Notes: generated from the letters alone by a model not told the origin. Positions 37,046-45,775 are shown, counted from the first letter of the stretch. The stretch is 64,000 nt of DNA from Stutzerimonas stutzeri (GCF_015291885.1 NZ_CP036186.1:3375001-3439000), one strand, 5' to 3'. A program made the numbers and translations.

Positions 37046-37966
37046 TCAGCTCTGGCCCAAGCCGGTGTCGAGGGCGGCGGATTGCGCTGCGAAGTCGTCG
37101 GGACGGCGCTTGCGGAAGGTTTCGAGATTGGCGAGCTTCCAGCGCAGTGCCGGCAGTTGCGCGGCGTGCTGGCACTGCACCAGCGACCAGTCCGGTTCTG
37201 CGCGCGCCAGCCCGCTCAGAAACTGCTTGTGCGCGGTGCTCAGTCGCTGTGGCAGCTCGCGCCGCATCCTGGCGCGAGCATCGAGCAGTGTCTCCAGGGA
37301 GCAGTCCACTTCGGTCATGCCGACAAAGGCCCGCTCGTACTCGCCGGCAATGTCCTTGTCGTTGCCGAACAGCACTTCGTGGGGCGGCCGGTTGTGGCCC
37401 GCCAGATAGATCACGAAGCACTCGACCATGCCGTCGCTGATGTCGCCCGATTCGTAGAGCTGCCACACGTCGAACAGGTCGCGGGGGTGCTGCCGATCCA
37501 GCGCGGCCACCAGCTTGCTGGCGTACAGCTCGTCCGGTGCCAGAACCGGCAGCTCGAACTCGACGCCGAACAGATCGCTGGTCTTGGCGCTCAGCGGCCG
37601 CCGCTCGACGGGCAGCACGCTGCCTCGGAACACGACGTTGACCTCGATCTTCACCTGGTTGGCGTCGTTCTCGACGATCAGCTTGGTGTCCCCCAGGTCC
37701 TTGGCGCGAACCAGGCGTGTCTGCACGCCCAGTGGTGCAACGCGCGCGGCGATGGCGGCCAGCTCCTGGTTGATGGCTTGCAGCGCTTCGTCGCGTGGCG
37801 TCTGCCACGGGAGGTACACCACGTCGATGTCCACCGACAGGCGCGGCATGTCCCGCACGAAGAGGTTGATGGCCGTGCCGCCCTTCATGGCGAAGATGTC
37901 GTTGGCGAACACGTCGGGCGCGACGGCCAGCAGCAGGCGAACGGTGTCCGCGTAGGTCTTATCCAT
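37046..37966 (-). CDS. AbiEii-type nucleotidyltransferase toxin
   Basis: A 306-residue protein of the AbiEii/AbiGii toxin family. The nucleotidyltransferase motif GGTAINLF followed by RLSVDIDVVY gives the GG(S/T)-x(n)-DxD signature near residues 29-50, and KLVAALDRQHPRDLFDVW is the second conserved block. In characterised AbiE systems it is the toxin of a type IV toxin-antitoxin pair that causes reversible growth arrest and phage resistance. It overlaps the antitoxin gene by 8 bases. Confidence 0.9.
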   Translation of the reverse strand: MDKTYADTVRLLLAVAPDVFANDIFAMKGGTAINLFVRDMPRLSVDIDVVYLPWQTPRDEALQAINQELAAIAARVAPLGVQTRLVRAKDLGDTKLIVENDANQVKIEVNVVFRGSVLPVERRPLSAKTSDLFGVEFELPVLAPDELYASKLVAALDRQHPRDLFDVWQLYESGDISDGMVECFVIYLAGHNRPPHEVLFGNDKDIAGEYERAFVGMTEVDCSLETLLDARARMRRELPQRLSTAHKQFLSGLARAEPDWSLVQCQHAAQLPALRWKLANLETFRKRRPDDFAAQSAALDTGLGQS

Positions 37967-38717
37967 GAGGTCTCAGGCTCAGCAAGGTGCCGTCATCGAG
38001 CCGGCTCATCCAGCGCGTGTTGCTGCCGGTGCGAACCGGGTACTGCTCCAGCAGGGCATCGACATCCACGAGGCTGGTCTCGCGCGCCCAGGTCAGGAAC
38101 AGGCGCACGGCCTTCACGCTGGAGCAGCAGGACAGCAGTTGCCCGAGCAAGTCCTTGCGGGGGGAACGCAGTCCATCGAAGAGGTTGCGGGCCTCTTCGA
38201 GGCTCTGCTTGACGCCGGCTTCGTACAGCAGTTCCAGAACGGCACGCTCGGAGGCAGCCACCCGCAGATCCTCGGGCAGACCTGGCGGCGTGGTCAGGGT
38301 CTTGCCGGCCAGCGCCGTGTCCGGCCAGTCGAACAGGCGGGCGTGGACGTAGCGGGCCGGAAAGCGCGAGGTGAACCAGGCCGGCAACGCGAAGCGACCG
38401 TCGCCCCACAACACCAGCGTCTCCCGGCTGCCCAGGTTGTGCCGCACGCCCTGCAGGGCCAGGGCGCTCTTGCCGCCGACGTGCAGGCCGGGCACGCGCT
38501 GTTGCAGGAACTTCAGCGCACCGTAGACCCCGAATTCATCGTTCGGGAAGGCATAGATGCCATGGGCCAGGCGCACGAGCCACCCGCCGTCGGCATAGTG
38601 GGCGGCGAGCTGGGGCGACACCCCGAACTGGCTCAGGGTGGCAAGGTCGAACGGCGCCCCGCGGGGGAGTCCCGCCTGGAGTCGCTTGATTACCTGGTGC
38701 CGAGAATTTCCATCCAT
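37959..38717 (-). CDS. AbiEi-type antitoxin/repressor
   Basis: A 252-residue AbiEi-family antitoxin. The N-terminal winged helix (LATLSQFGVSPQLAAHYADG, GWLVRLAHGIYAFPND) binds DNA in known members, and the C-terminal domain acts as antitoxin. The ATG at 38717 is chosen because upstream sequence is an AT-rich promoter with a palindrome abutting the start. The antitoxin gene comes first, then the toxin, as is standard. Confidence 0.88.
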   Translation of the reverse strand: MDGNSRHQVIKRLQAGLPRGAPFDLATLSQFGVSPQLAAHYADGGWLVRLAHGIYAFPNDEFGVYGALKFLQQRVPGLHVGGKSALALQGVRHNLGSRETLVLWGDGRFALPAWFTSRFPARYVHARLFDWPDTALAGKTLTTPPGLPEDLRVAASERAVLELLYEAGVKQSLEEARNLFDGLRSPRKDLLGQLLSCCSSVKAVRLFLTWARETSLVDVDALLEQYPVRTGSNTRWMSRLDDGTLLSLRPHG

Positions 38718-38731
38718 GTTATAAAAATAAC
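38718..38731. promoter_or_regulatory. Candidate AbiEi operator
   Basis: GTTATAAAAATAAC, a perfect palindrome (arms GTTAT/ATAAC, 4-base spacer), directly abuts the antitoxin start codon. AbiEi antitoxins are known to repress their own operons by binding inverted repeats in the promoter. The AT-rich palindrome stands out in GC-rich DNA. Confidence 0.5.
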
Positions 38732-38940
38732 ACAGAACCCAATCGACTCCTAGAGCCATTGCAAGAACGTGCAGGGAAAGTAGCATAAGGTTTGATTTAT
38801 CGTGCAGAATCTAATCGACCTGCGGCCCGAGCCAACCCGGCTCTGCCGGCCGCAACCCGCCCTCCTGATCGCGGTCTATGCTGGAGGGCAGGCCACGACC
38901 GGCCGCTCCGCGAGGTGAGGCACCACTGAAGCCGAGGCAT

Positions 38941-39312
38941 ATGAGCATGACCACCAACACGCACAACGGGCGCTGGAGCCACCGGCTGGGCCGGGGGGCT
39001 GGCCGTGCCTGGCGTGGATACCTGCGCCGCGAGCAGCGTGTCGCCGGCTGGCTGGTGACGCGCGGGGTGCCCGCGGGCGCGGCGACGGCGGTGCTCTGGA
39101 TCGTCAAGCTCGCCGTGCTCGGTGCGCTGCTCTACTCCGCGTTCTGGCTGGCCCTGCTGCTTGCCTTTGCGGTGACTGCTGCATGGCTCGTGCAGCACGA
39201 CGACCCTGATCAAGAGGAACCGCAACCCGAGTGGAGGGAAGGCCCCAACGGCTTCGGGCTTTATGACAAGAGCGATTGGCGCATCGACCCGCATGTGACC
39301 GACGACGACTGA
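38941..39312 (+). CDS. DUF3742 family protein of integrative elements
   Basis: A 123-residue protein with the DUF3742 pattern. A basic N terminus (GRAWRGYLRREQRVAGWLVTRG) precedes one or two hydrophobic spans (LWIVKLAVLGALLYSAFWLALLLAFAV in two parts) and an acidic tail (GPNGFGLYDKSDWRIDPH). It is a common small gene of ICEclc-like transfer regions, next to TraG-N, and probably a membrane accessory. Function is unknown. It is convergent with the TraG-N gene. Confidence 0.82.
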   Translation: MSMTTNTHNGRWSHRLGRGAGRAWRGYLRREQRVAGWLVTRGVPAGAATAVLWIVKLAVLGALLYSAFWLALLLAFAVTAAWLVQHDDPDQEEPQPEWREGPNGFGLYDKSDWRIDPHVTDDD

Positions 39313-39319
39313 ACGGCGG

Positions 39320-40836
39320 TTACTTCTTCGATACGGCGCTCATTGCCATGCCAGCGCCACGCCCCCCAGCGCCCTTGGCGTCCGAGGTGGCGGTGGACAG
39401 CCCCTGCACGATATTTCCCGTGCGAACGCCTGCCCAAGCCAATGCCATGACCCAAAACGTCGGCAGCACGATGAACATCATCGCCATGACGAAGTTAAGG
39501 AGCATGTCGCCAAAGGCGTTGTTCAAGCCGATCAGCGGATCGAAGTTCGTGTGCGGCCTGTCCGCGCCAAACCCCCAGCCGTAGAGCGCGTCCAGGATCG
39601 TGCTGTCGATCCAGCGCGCGAGCTGGAACCAGAAGTCCACGAAGAACAGCGCGAACTGGACGCAGCTCACCGTCACCACCGTCTTCAGGTCGTAGGTGCC
39701 GATCAGCAGCACCAGCGGGATGCAGATGACGAGCGCCATCTTGAGCATCGTCAGCACCATCGGCAGCGCCTGGCGCACCACGTCCATCGCCGGAAAGAAG
39801 CCCAGCGAGCCGACGGTCAGCCCCAGGTCGCTCGCGCCGCGCGTGACGATGTTCGGCAGCGTCTTGTCGATCTGGCCGCCGTAGTCGGTGTAGACGGCCC
39901 CCTGGTTCATCTTCTGCTGCCGCGGTGAGACGACGGCGCGGATCAGCGAGTCATTGACCTCGCTCTGCGACAGGAAGCCCACCCAGCGCCCGATGCGGGT
40001 CAGCAGGTCCGGGTCGACCTGTGCCAGCAGCCGGCTGCGCAGTCCCTGGCCGCCATCGGCCCACCACTGCCGGCAGGACGGATAGCCGCCGCCGCTGTCC
40101 ACCTGTGCCAGCCCCGCATCGCGGGTCGCGTCGTAGGGCCAGGCCGTGCGTGGGGTCTTGGCGCGATAGGTGTCATAGAAGCCGGGCGTGTCGAGGAAGT
40201 AACTCGACCCGATCCAGGTGACGTCGTTCATCTGCTCGTCGGAGAGCGTCGGCCGGTTCATGAACAGCTTGGCGCGCGACGGCCCGTAGCAGTCGTGCGT
40301 GAAGTCGGCGACCTCCTGTGCCAGCACCGGATCGTCGATGCGCGTGGCATCCACATCCATGCGAATCTGACGCAGGTCCGTGCCGCAGGGAATCGCTGCC
40401 ACCGCGGAGCCCGTCACGGCTTTCGACAGCGCGTGCATGAAGAACCACCACACCGGCACCAGCGCGCTCTGGTCGTTGAGCGCCGTGTAGACGTTGGACC
40501 AGCCCGTGTCGTTGGGCAGCGGGACGTTGACCTGGCATTGCGCGGAGCGCGTGGTGTCGAACCTGATCGTGGCGAGATCCACCGGGATGAACGGGATGCC
40601 GGCGAACATGATGACCACGATCGCCACCCATACCCGGTTCTCGATGCGCATCGACGACAGCACGCCCTTGTTGCCTTCGTCCGCACCTTCGCTGCGGGCC
40701 TTGAGCCACTCCTGGATCACGATGACCACGAACGGCAGCGCGAACACGCCGCTGGCCACGAGAATGCTCCAGATGCCGTTGTTGACCACCCAAGCCACCA
40801 GGGTCAGGTAATACTCCAGGTAGTCCGTGGTGTAGA
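39320..40836 (-). pseudogene. TraG-N conjugal transfer membrane protein, 5' end cut by transposon
   Basis: About 505 codons match the TraG N-terminal-domain protein of ICEclc-like elements. They show a hydrophobic start (YTTDYLEYYLTLVAWVVNNG), a large periplasmic domain and several C-terminal spans. The frame is open up to the transposon end at 40837. The original start codon is therefore separated from the body by 8.7 kb; sequence beyond the far transposon end (49505-49552) keeps an open frame in line with it. A GTG at 40798 could start a slightly shortened protein, so partial function is possible. Confidence 0.75.
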
Positions 40837-40876
40837 GGGGAAGCCCGCAGAATTCGGAAAAAATCGTACGCTACGC
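40837..40876 (+). repeat. Left terminal inverted repeat of the Tn3-family transposon
   Basis: Starts GGGGAAGCCCGCAGAATTCG and ends in CGTACGCT. It differs from the inverted right end at only two of the first 37 positions. The left segment lies outside the internal Tn21-type repeat at 41700. Confidence 0.88.
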
Positions 40877-40880
40877 TTCT

Positions 40881-40924
40881 ACAGATACCGTCATCGAGAC
40901 GGCGGCCGATGTTGCGCTGATGGA
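40881..40924 (+). pseudogene. Fossil of a P1B-type ATPase C terminus
   Basis: The 44 bases translate to TDTVIETAADVALMD, matching the hinge region of metal P-type ATPases. The intact ATPase in this transposon has TDTAIETADVALMDDD at the same place. An extra alanine codon and the abrupt ends show it is a relic. It lies between the left terminal repeat and the Met-rich gene, hinting that the left end was built by recombination with another metal-resistance transposon. Confidence 0.65.
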
Positions 40925-41038
40925 TAGACAACGACCTACCCAATCTATAATCCAGATGAAATCAGTTGAGGCCCAGCAATGGAGTCGCTCAACTCATAGT
41001 GATCCTGGTTCAGTTCACCTCACAGAAGGAAGCTCGAA

Positions 41039-41551
41039 ATGAGATACTCCAGATTGGCTGCACTCCTCGTCGCCGCATCGCTGTCACCCGCGTGGGCGTT
41101 GGCGGCAGACCCAGCCCCAGCGACACAGACTCAGCAGCAGGCCCAGAATATTGCTGAGTTCGATAAACAGATGGCTCAAGCGCAGGAAAATCTCCAGAAA
41201 ATGCAGGCCCAGATGGAGAAAGTCCGCCAGACCCAAGACCCACAAGAACGGCAGAAACTCCTTCAGGAGCACTGGAATACGATGCAGGGCAGCATGGGGA
41301 TGATGCACAACATGTGGGGCCCAGGAATGATGGGATGCTGCGGGGGCGGCATGGGAATGATGGGCGGGAATATGATGGGAGGTGGCCACATGATGGGGTG
41401 GCAGGACTACTCGAACTTGTCCCCGGAACAGAAAGCACAGCGTCAGTACATGATGGACAGGTACATGGGAATGCAGCAGATGATGATGGATCACATGATG
41501 TGGCACCAGCACTACATGGGCGGGCAGCCTCCGGCTAAGTCCGCCCCGTAG
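41039..41551 (+). CDS. Secreted Met/His-rich putative metal-binding protein
   Basis: A 170-residue protein with a signal peptide (RLAALLVAASLSPAWALA). A Gln-rich region likely to form a coiled coil (residues 30-85, QAQENLQKMQAQMEKV) precedes a C-terminal half packed with Met, His and Gly (GMMGGNMMGGGHMMG) and one CC pair. Such composition suggests periplasmic binding of copper, silver or lead-like ions. No catalytic domain is seen. A TATAAT hexamer lies at 40946-40951. It is carried in the extra left-end module of the transposon, outside the Tn21-type internal repeat. Confidence 0.7.
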   Translation: MRYSRLAALLVAASLSPAWALAADPAPATQTQQQAQNIAEFDKQMAQAQENLQKMQAQMEKVRQTQDPQERQKLLQEHWNTMQGSMGMMHNMWGPGMMGCCGGGMGMMGGNMMGGGHMMGWQDYSNLSPEQKAQRQYMMDRYMGMQQMMMDHMMWHQHYMGGQPPAKSAP

Positions 41552-41699
41552 TTTTTGTCAGCCTCTTTATCGCCTGGAGTGCGCATAAAGAAACTCCCAT
41601 TGCGTGCAAGCGCTCTCACAGCGCTTGCCGCCCTTGCTGCTGTCGTTGGCGAACTGCGGGATGACGAGCTTCAGTGGTCTCGACATCACAGGCCTGTAG

Positions 41700-41737
41700 G
41701 GGGTCAGCTCACGGAACGGAAACATCGTACGCTAAGG
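41700..41737 (+). repeat. Internal Tn21-type terminal repeat
   Basis: A 38-bp sequence beginning GGGGTCAGCTCACGGAAC and ending TCGTACGCTAAGG has the consensus of Tn21/Tn501-type ends. It lies in the same orientation as the outer left repeat and shares its inner CGTACGCTA. It probably marks an earlier left end of the transposon, before the Met-rich module was added. Confidence 0.7.
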
Positions 41738-41759
41738 CCCAAGTGCTCATCAGTTCAGG

Positions 41760-42194
41760 CTATCGACTAGTTTTCGAAGATATAGAACTGGGACAGTTGC
41801 AATCCGACAGCCCTTGCAAGATGCCGCAAGCCTCTACTGGGCGAGCGCCCGAACACTTCTCACGCAAGTTGAGCAAGTGCTGCTTTAACTGCAACAACGC
41901 CTCCACTCGCACTTCCACCCGCCGGATATGGGCATCCAGAAGTGCATTGACCTCACCGCAATCCTCGGTGGGGTTGTCTCGCAGCCCCAGCAGCGACCGG
42001 ATTTCGCCCAGTGTCATATCGAGCGAACGGCAATGGCGGATGAACTGCAAACGTTCGATGTGCGCATCATCGTACAGCCGAAAGTTGCCGCCGCTGCGTG
42101 CAGGTTCCAGCAGTAGCCCCTCTTTCTCGTAGTAGCGGATGGTAACAACCTCACACCCTGTCAGCTTGGCGAGCTCACCAATTCTGATCTCCAT
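41760..42194 (-). CDS. PbrR/CadR-type MerR-family metal regulator
   Basis: A 144-residue MerR-family activator. An N-terminal winged helix (IRIGELAKLTGCEVVTIRYY) and dimerisation helix precede the metal site: Cys in EDCGEVN near 79, then CSGARPVEACG near 113-122. The cysteine-rich tail SDCNCPSS is typical of lead/cadmium sensors. It controls the divergent ATPase operon through the 19-bp-spaced promoter at 42216-42246. Specificity (Pb, Cd or both) cannot be settled from sequence. Confidence 0.92.
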   Translation of the reverse strand: MEIRIGELAKLTGCEVVTIRYYEKEGLLLEPARSGGNFRLYDDAHIERLQFIRHCRSLDMTLGEIRSLLGLRDNPTEDCGEVNALLDAHIRRVEVRVEALLQLKQHLLNLREKCSGARPVEACGILQGLSDCNCPSSISSKTSR

Positions 42195-42215
42195 GCCTCG
42201 CTCTCCTCATTTCGC

Positions 42216-42246
42216 TTGACCCTATAGTAGCTATAGGGATTTTAAT
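42216..42246 (+). promoter_or_regulatory. MerR-type promoter and operator of the metal ATPase gene
   Basis: A -35 TTGACC (42216-42221) and -10 TTTAAT (42241-42246) are separated by 19 bp, the over-long spacing on which MerR regulators act. The spacer holds the dyad CCCTATAGTAGCTATAGGG (42220-42238). The -10 covers an upstream ATG at 42245, which rules that ATG out as translation start. Confidence 0.88.
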
Positions 42247-42280
42247 GAGCAATGAAACTGACGACTTGAAGGAATTGCCC

Positions 42281-44686
42281 ATGAGCGAATGCAGTTCAAA
42301 AGAGTGTGGCTGCTCGGCCATACCGAGCAGCCACCCTACGGCGGCTGGTCGACCGGTCGCCGAATCGGCCCAAGCGGTCTACCGCATCGAGAACATGGAC
42401 TGCCCCACGGAAGAGGTACTGATCCGGGGCAAGCTCGCTGGCCTGCCGGGCGTGATTGGACTCGACTTCAACCTGATGCAGCGCACTTTGGCCGTCCGGC
42501 ACGAACTATCTTCGCTGTCTCCCGTTGAGCAAGCCTTGGCAGCCATCGGCATGCAGGCTGTGCGGATAGATGAAGCCTCGACTGGACGGACCACCAGACT
42601 ATCCATTGCCAGGATGGATTGTCCGACCGAAGAGGCGCTGATCCGCGACAAGCTCAGTACCGTAGCTGGAGTCTCTGGACTGGACTTCAATCTGATGCAG
42701 CGCACGCTCTCTGTGCGCCATGCTGACCACGCACTGCCGAATGTATTCGCAGCGCTGCAAGCGCTCGGGTTCGAGGCTCAGGTGCTTGAGGTAGCAGACG
42801 CCGCGCCGGCGTCGGTCGTTCCTTCGGGGACTCAAACGAACTGGTGGCCGCTTGGCATCTCGTTTGTAACTGCCTCTGCGGCAGAGGCCATTTACTGGCT
42901 CCACGACGGCAATCACTGGTCGGTCGTTATTCTGGCGCTCGTCGCCATCTTCACGGGCGGCCTCTCCACCTACAAGAAGGGCTGGATTGCGCTCAAGAAC
43001 CTTAACCTCAACATGAATGCCCTGATGTCGATCGCCGTCACGGGTGCCATGCTGATCGGTCACTGGCCGGAAGCGGCGATGGTGATGGTGCTGTTCGCGC
43101 TGGCCGAGGTGATCGAAGCCAAGTCGCTGGATCGTGCCCGCAACGCTATTCGTGGCCTACTCGATCTGGCGCCAGAACGAGCCACCGTGCAACAGCCCGA
43201 CGGCACATGGCGTGAGGTAGACGCTAAACAAGTCACCATTGGCAACTGCGTTCGGGTCAAGCCAGGTGAACGGATCGCCCTTGATGGCGAAGTGCTGGAA
43301 GGATGCTCCACGGTCAATCAAGCACCAATCACCGGCGAAAGCCTACCGGTCGAAAAAGCGCCTGGCGATCCAGTGTTCGCTGGCACGATCAACGAGTCCG
43401 GTTCATTCGACTACCTCGTCACGGCCGTGGCCGGCAACTCGACGCTGGCCCGCATCATCCACGCCGTGGAGGCCGCTCAGGGCAACCGAGCGCCAACCCA
43501 GCGCTTTGTCGACCAGTTTGCTCGGTGGTACACGCCCCTCGTGTTCGCTGTTGCCATCGCTGCCGCGTTAGTGCCTCCGTTGTTCATGGGGGCGGCATGG
43601 CTGGACTGGATTTACCGCGCTCTGGTTCTGCTGGTCGTCGCCTGCCCGTGCGCCCTGGTGATCTCCACGCCGGTCAGCATCGTCAGCGGCTTGGCGGCTG
43701 CCGCGCGTCACGGCATTCTCGTCAAGGGTGGCGTCTACCTCGAAGAGGGTCGCAAGCTGCGCTGGCTGGCTCTGGACAAGACCGGTACGATCACGCACGG
43801 CAAGCCCGCACAAACAGATTTTGTCACGTGGGGCGGTGCTCTCACTGCGGGCAGTCGCAGCCTCGCTGCCAGCCTCGCCGCTCGCTCAGACCATCCTGTA
43901 TCAAAGGCGGTGGCACAAGCCGCAACGGCTGAAGGCGTCGCGCTGCTCGAAGTCACCGACTTCACCGCACTGGCGGGGCGGGGCGTGCGCGGCCGCATCG
44001 ACGGCGAAACTTACCATCTCGGCAATCACCGGATGCTCGAAGAGCTGGGGCACTGCACGCCAGAGCTGGAGCAGCGCATCTCCATGATGGAAGCAGAAGG
44101 CAAGACCGTGGTGACACTTGTGGGCGCAAATGGAGCACAAGCCCTCATCGCGGTGGCAGATACCATCAAGGATAGTAGTAAGAGCGCCATCGGCGAGCTG
44201 CATGCGCTGGGCATCAACACCATGATGCTGACCGGCGACAACCCGCATACGGCACAGGCCATTGCCAAGCAAGCCGGAATCGACCGTGCCCAGGGCAATC
44301 TGCTTCCAGACGACAAACTGCGCGAGGTTGAGAATCTGGCCCAGACCGGCAATGTCGGCATGGTGGGTGACGGCATCAACGACGCTCCGGCATTGGCTCG
44401 CGCCGACATCGGCTTTGCGATGGGGGCCGCTGGCACGGACACCGCCATCGAGACGGCCGACGTAGCCCTGATGGATGACGACCTGCGCAAGATACCGACA
44501 TTCGTGCGCCTGTCGCGTGCGACGGCTCAGGTGCTGATGCAAAACATTGTGTTGGCCCTTGGTATCAAGGCGGTGTTTCTGGTGCTCACCTTTACCGGCC
44601 ACGCGACCATGTGGATGGCCGTGTTCGCCGACATGGGAGCCAGCCTGCTCGTCGTCGGCAATGGCTTGAGGCTGCTGCGCCGATGA
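42281..44686 (+). CDS. P1B-type heavy-metal ATPase (PbrA/CadA/ZntA class)
   Basis: An 801-residue efflux ATPase. Two N-terminal heavy-metal-binding domains carry MDCPTEE (near residues 40 and 117), and a short Cys-rich head CSSKECGCS precedes them. The transmembrane metal motif CPC lies near 453 (VVACPCALVIS), the phosphorylation site DKTGT near 500, and MVGDGINDAPALA near 695. It exports Pb/Cd/Zn from the cytoplasm. The ATG at 42281 follows GAAGGA and lies downstream of the MerR-type promoter. The stop overlaps the next gene (ATGA). Confidence 0.94.
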   Translation: MSECSSKECGCSAIPSSHPTAAGRPVAESAQAVYRIENMDCPTEEVLIRGKLAGLPGVIGLDFNLMQRTLAVRHELSSLSPVEQALAAIGMQAVRIDEASTGRTTRLSIARMDCPTEEALIRDKLSTVAGVSGLDFNLMQRTLSVRHADHALPNVFAALQALGFEAQVLEVADAAPASVVPSGTQTNWWPLGISFVTASAAEAIYWLHDGNHWSVVILALVAIFTGGLSTYKKGWIALKNLNLNMNALMSIAVTGAMLIGHWPEAAMVMVLFALAEVIEAKSLDRARNAIRGLLDLAPERATVQQPDGTWREVDAKQVTIGNCVRVKPGERIALDGEVLEGCSTVNQAPITGESLPVEKAPGDPVFAGTINESGSFDYLVTAVAGNSTLARIIHAVEAAQGNRAPTQRFVDQFARWYTPLVFAVAIAAALVPPLFMGAAWLDWIYRALVLLVVACPCALVISTPVSIVSGLAAAARHGILVKGGVYLEEGRKLRWLALDKTGTITHGKPAQTDFVTWGGALTAGSRSLAASLAARSDHPVSKAVAQAATAEGVALLEVTDFTALAGRGVRGRIDGETYHLGNHRMLEELGHCTPELEQRISMMEAEGKTVVTLVGANGAQALIAVADTIKDSSKSAIGELHALGINTMMLTGDNPHTAQAIAKQAGIDRAQGNLLPDDKLREVENLAQTGNVGMVGDGINDAPALARADIGFAMGAAGTDTAIETADVALMDDDLRKIPTFVRLSRATAQVLMQNIVLALGIKAVFLVLTFTGHATMWMAVFADMGASLLVVGNGLRLLRR

Positions 44687-45762
44687 GCTGGAAGTTTGTT
44701 CTCTACGATTGGGGTGGTCTGAACGTCGCGCTGTTCCAAGCCATCAATGCGGGCACGCCCACCGCGCTGGGGCCGCTGGCATGGTTCTTCAGTCTTGTGG
44801 GTAACTACTGGACCGCGCCGCTGATGCTCTTGGGGCTGTTGGTGTGGTCAAAGTCGGCCGTTAATCCAGCGCGCGCGCATGCCATTCGGCTCCGACTTGT
44901 TGCCTTCGGCATGGCCTTTACGCTGGCCTTGTTGGGTGCAACGGCCTTGAAACTCTGGCTCGACTTTCCGCGCCCCCCTGCCGCCCTTGGTGACCTGGTG
45001 CGTGTTATCGGCGACATCGAGCGCCACTACAGCCTGCCCAGCGGACACACCACCTATGCGGCCTTGGTGGTCGGCGCGCTCTGGCCCCTGATGAGTATCC
45101 TGGGCCGATTCGGCCTGCTGCTCTATGCCGTGTTGGTCGGCTGGTCACGCATCGCAGCCGGGATGCACTTCCCGGCCGATGTGTTCGCCGGGTGGGGGTT
45201 CGGCTTGAGCTGTACAGCAATCGCAGGGAGGCTAATGCCGTCGGCTACCGCCGCGTGGCAGTGGGCTCGCGCTTCATCGGCTTGGGGCTGGTATGCGCTC
45301 GCCGCCTGCACCGTCCTGGTCGATCAGCTCACGAAACTCGCCATCAGTCGCATCTTCGCCTATGGCGAACAAGTCGCGGTGACGCCTTTCTTCAACCTTG
45401 TCCATGTCCTGAATCCGGGCGCGGCATTCAGCTTTCTCGCCAATGCCGGCGGTTGGCAGCGCTATTTCTTCATTGTGCTGGGTCTGGCCGTTTCAGCCTG
45501 GCTGGGGCGCATGCTGCGGCAGCCGCTGCCCCGTCTCGAAGCGATGGGCTACAGCCTGATCCTTGGTGGTGCGCTCGGCAATGTTGCGGATCGTGTGTTG
45601 CGCGGGCAGGTCGTTGACTTCCTGGACTTCCATTTGCGACAAGCCCACTGGCCCGCCTTCAATCTCGCCGATGTGGCAATTTCAGCCGGAGCCGTCTGCC
45701 TGTTTTTGGCAGTTGCAGTAGCGAAAGGTAGTGCAGACACCGAGGCAAATTTGTCTGGCTGA
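44683..45762 (+). CDS. PAP2 phosphatase - signal peptidase II fusion (PbrB-PbrC-like)
   Basis: A 359-residue membrane protein with two domains. Residues 1-190 form a PAP2 phosphatase with all three motifs: KLWLDFPRP, PSGHTTYA and SRIAAGMHFPAD. Residues 205-359 form a signal peptidase II (LspA) with VDQLTKL, NPGAAFSFL and both catalytic aspartates (GNVADR, FNLADVAIS). In Cupriavidus pbr operons, separate PbrB (undecaprenyl-pyrophosphate phosphatase) and PbrC (LspA) assist PbrA in lead resistance. Here they are one chain, translationally coupled to the ATPase. Confidence 0.92.
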   Translation: MSWKFVLYDWGGLNVALFQAINAGTPTALGPLAWFFSLVGNYWTAPLMLLGLLVWSKSAVNPARAHAIRLRLVAFGMAFTLALLGATALKLWLDFPRPPAALGDLVRVIGDIERHYSLPSGHTTYAALVVGALWPLMSILGRFGLLLYAVLVGWSRIAAGMHFPADVFAGWGFGLSCTAIAGRLMPSATAAWQWARASSAWGWYALAACTVLVDQLTKLAISRIFAYGEQVAVTPFFNLVHVLNPGAAFSFLANAGGWQRYFFIVLGLAVSAWLGRMLRQPLPRLEAMGYSLILGGALGNVADRVLRGQVVDFLDFHLRQAHWPAFNLADVAISAGAVCLFLAVAVAKGSADTEANLSG

Positions 45763-45775
45763 ACTACACCCTAAC

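Noticed and set aside
41555..41770. 71-codon frame between the Met-rich gene and the MerR gene
   Set aside because: It runs through the internal Tn21-type repeat and has no recognisable domain or clear ribosome-binding site.
42245..42280. Upstream ATG of the metal ATPase at 42245
   Set aside because: It overlaps the -10 element of the MerR-type promoter, so it would not be in the mRNA. The ATG at 42281 has a ribosome-binding site.
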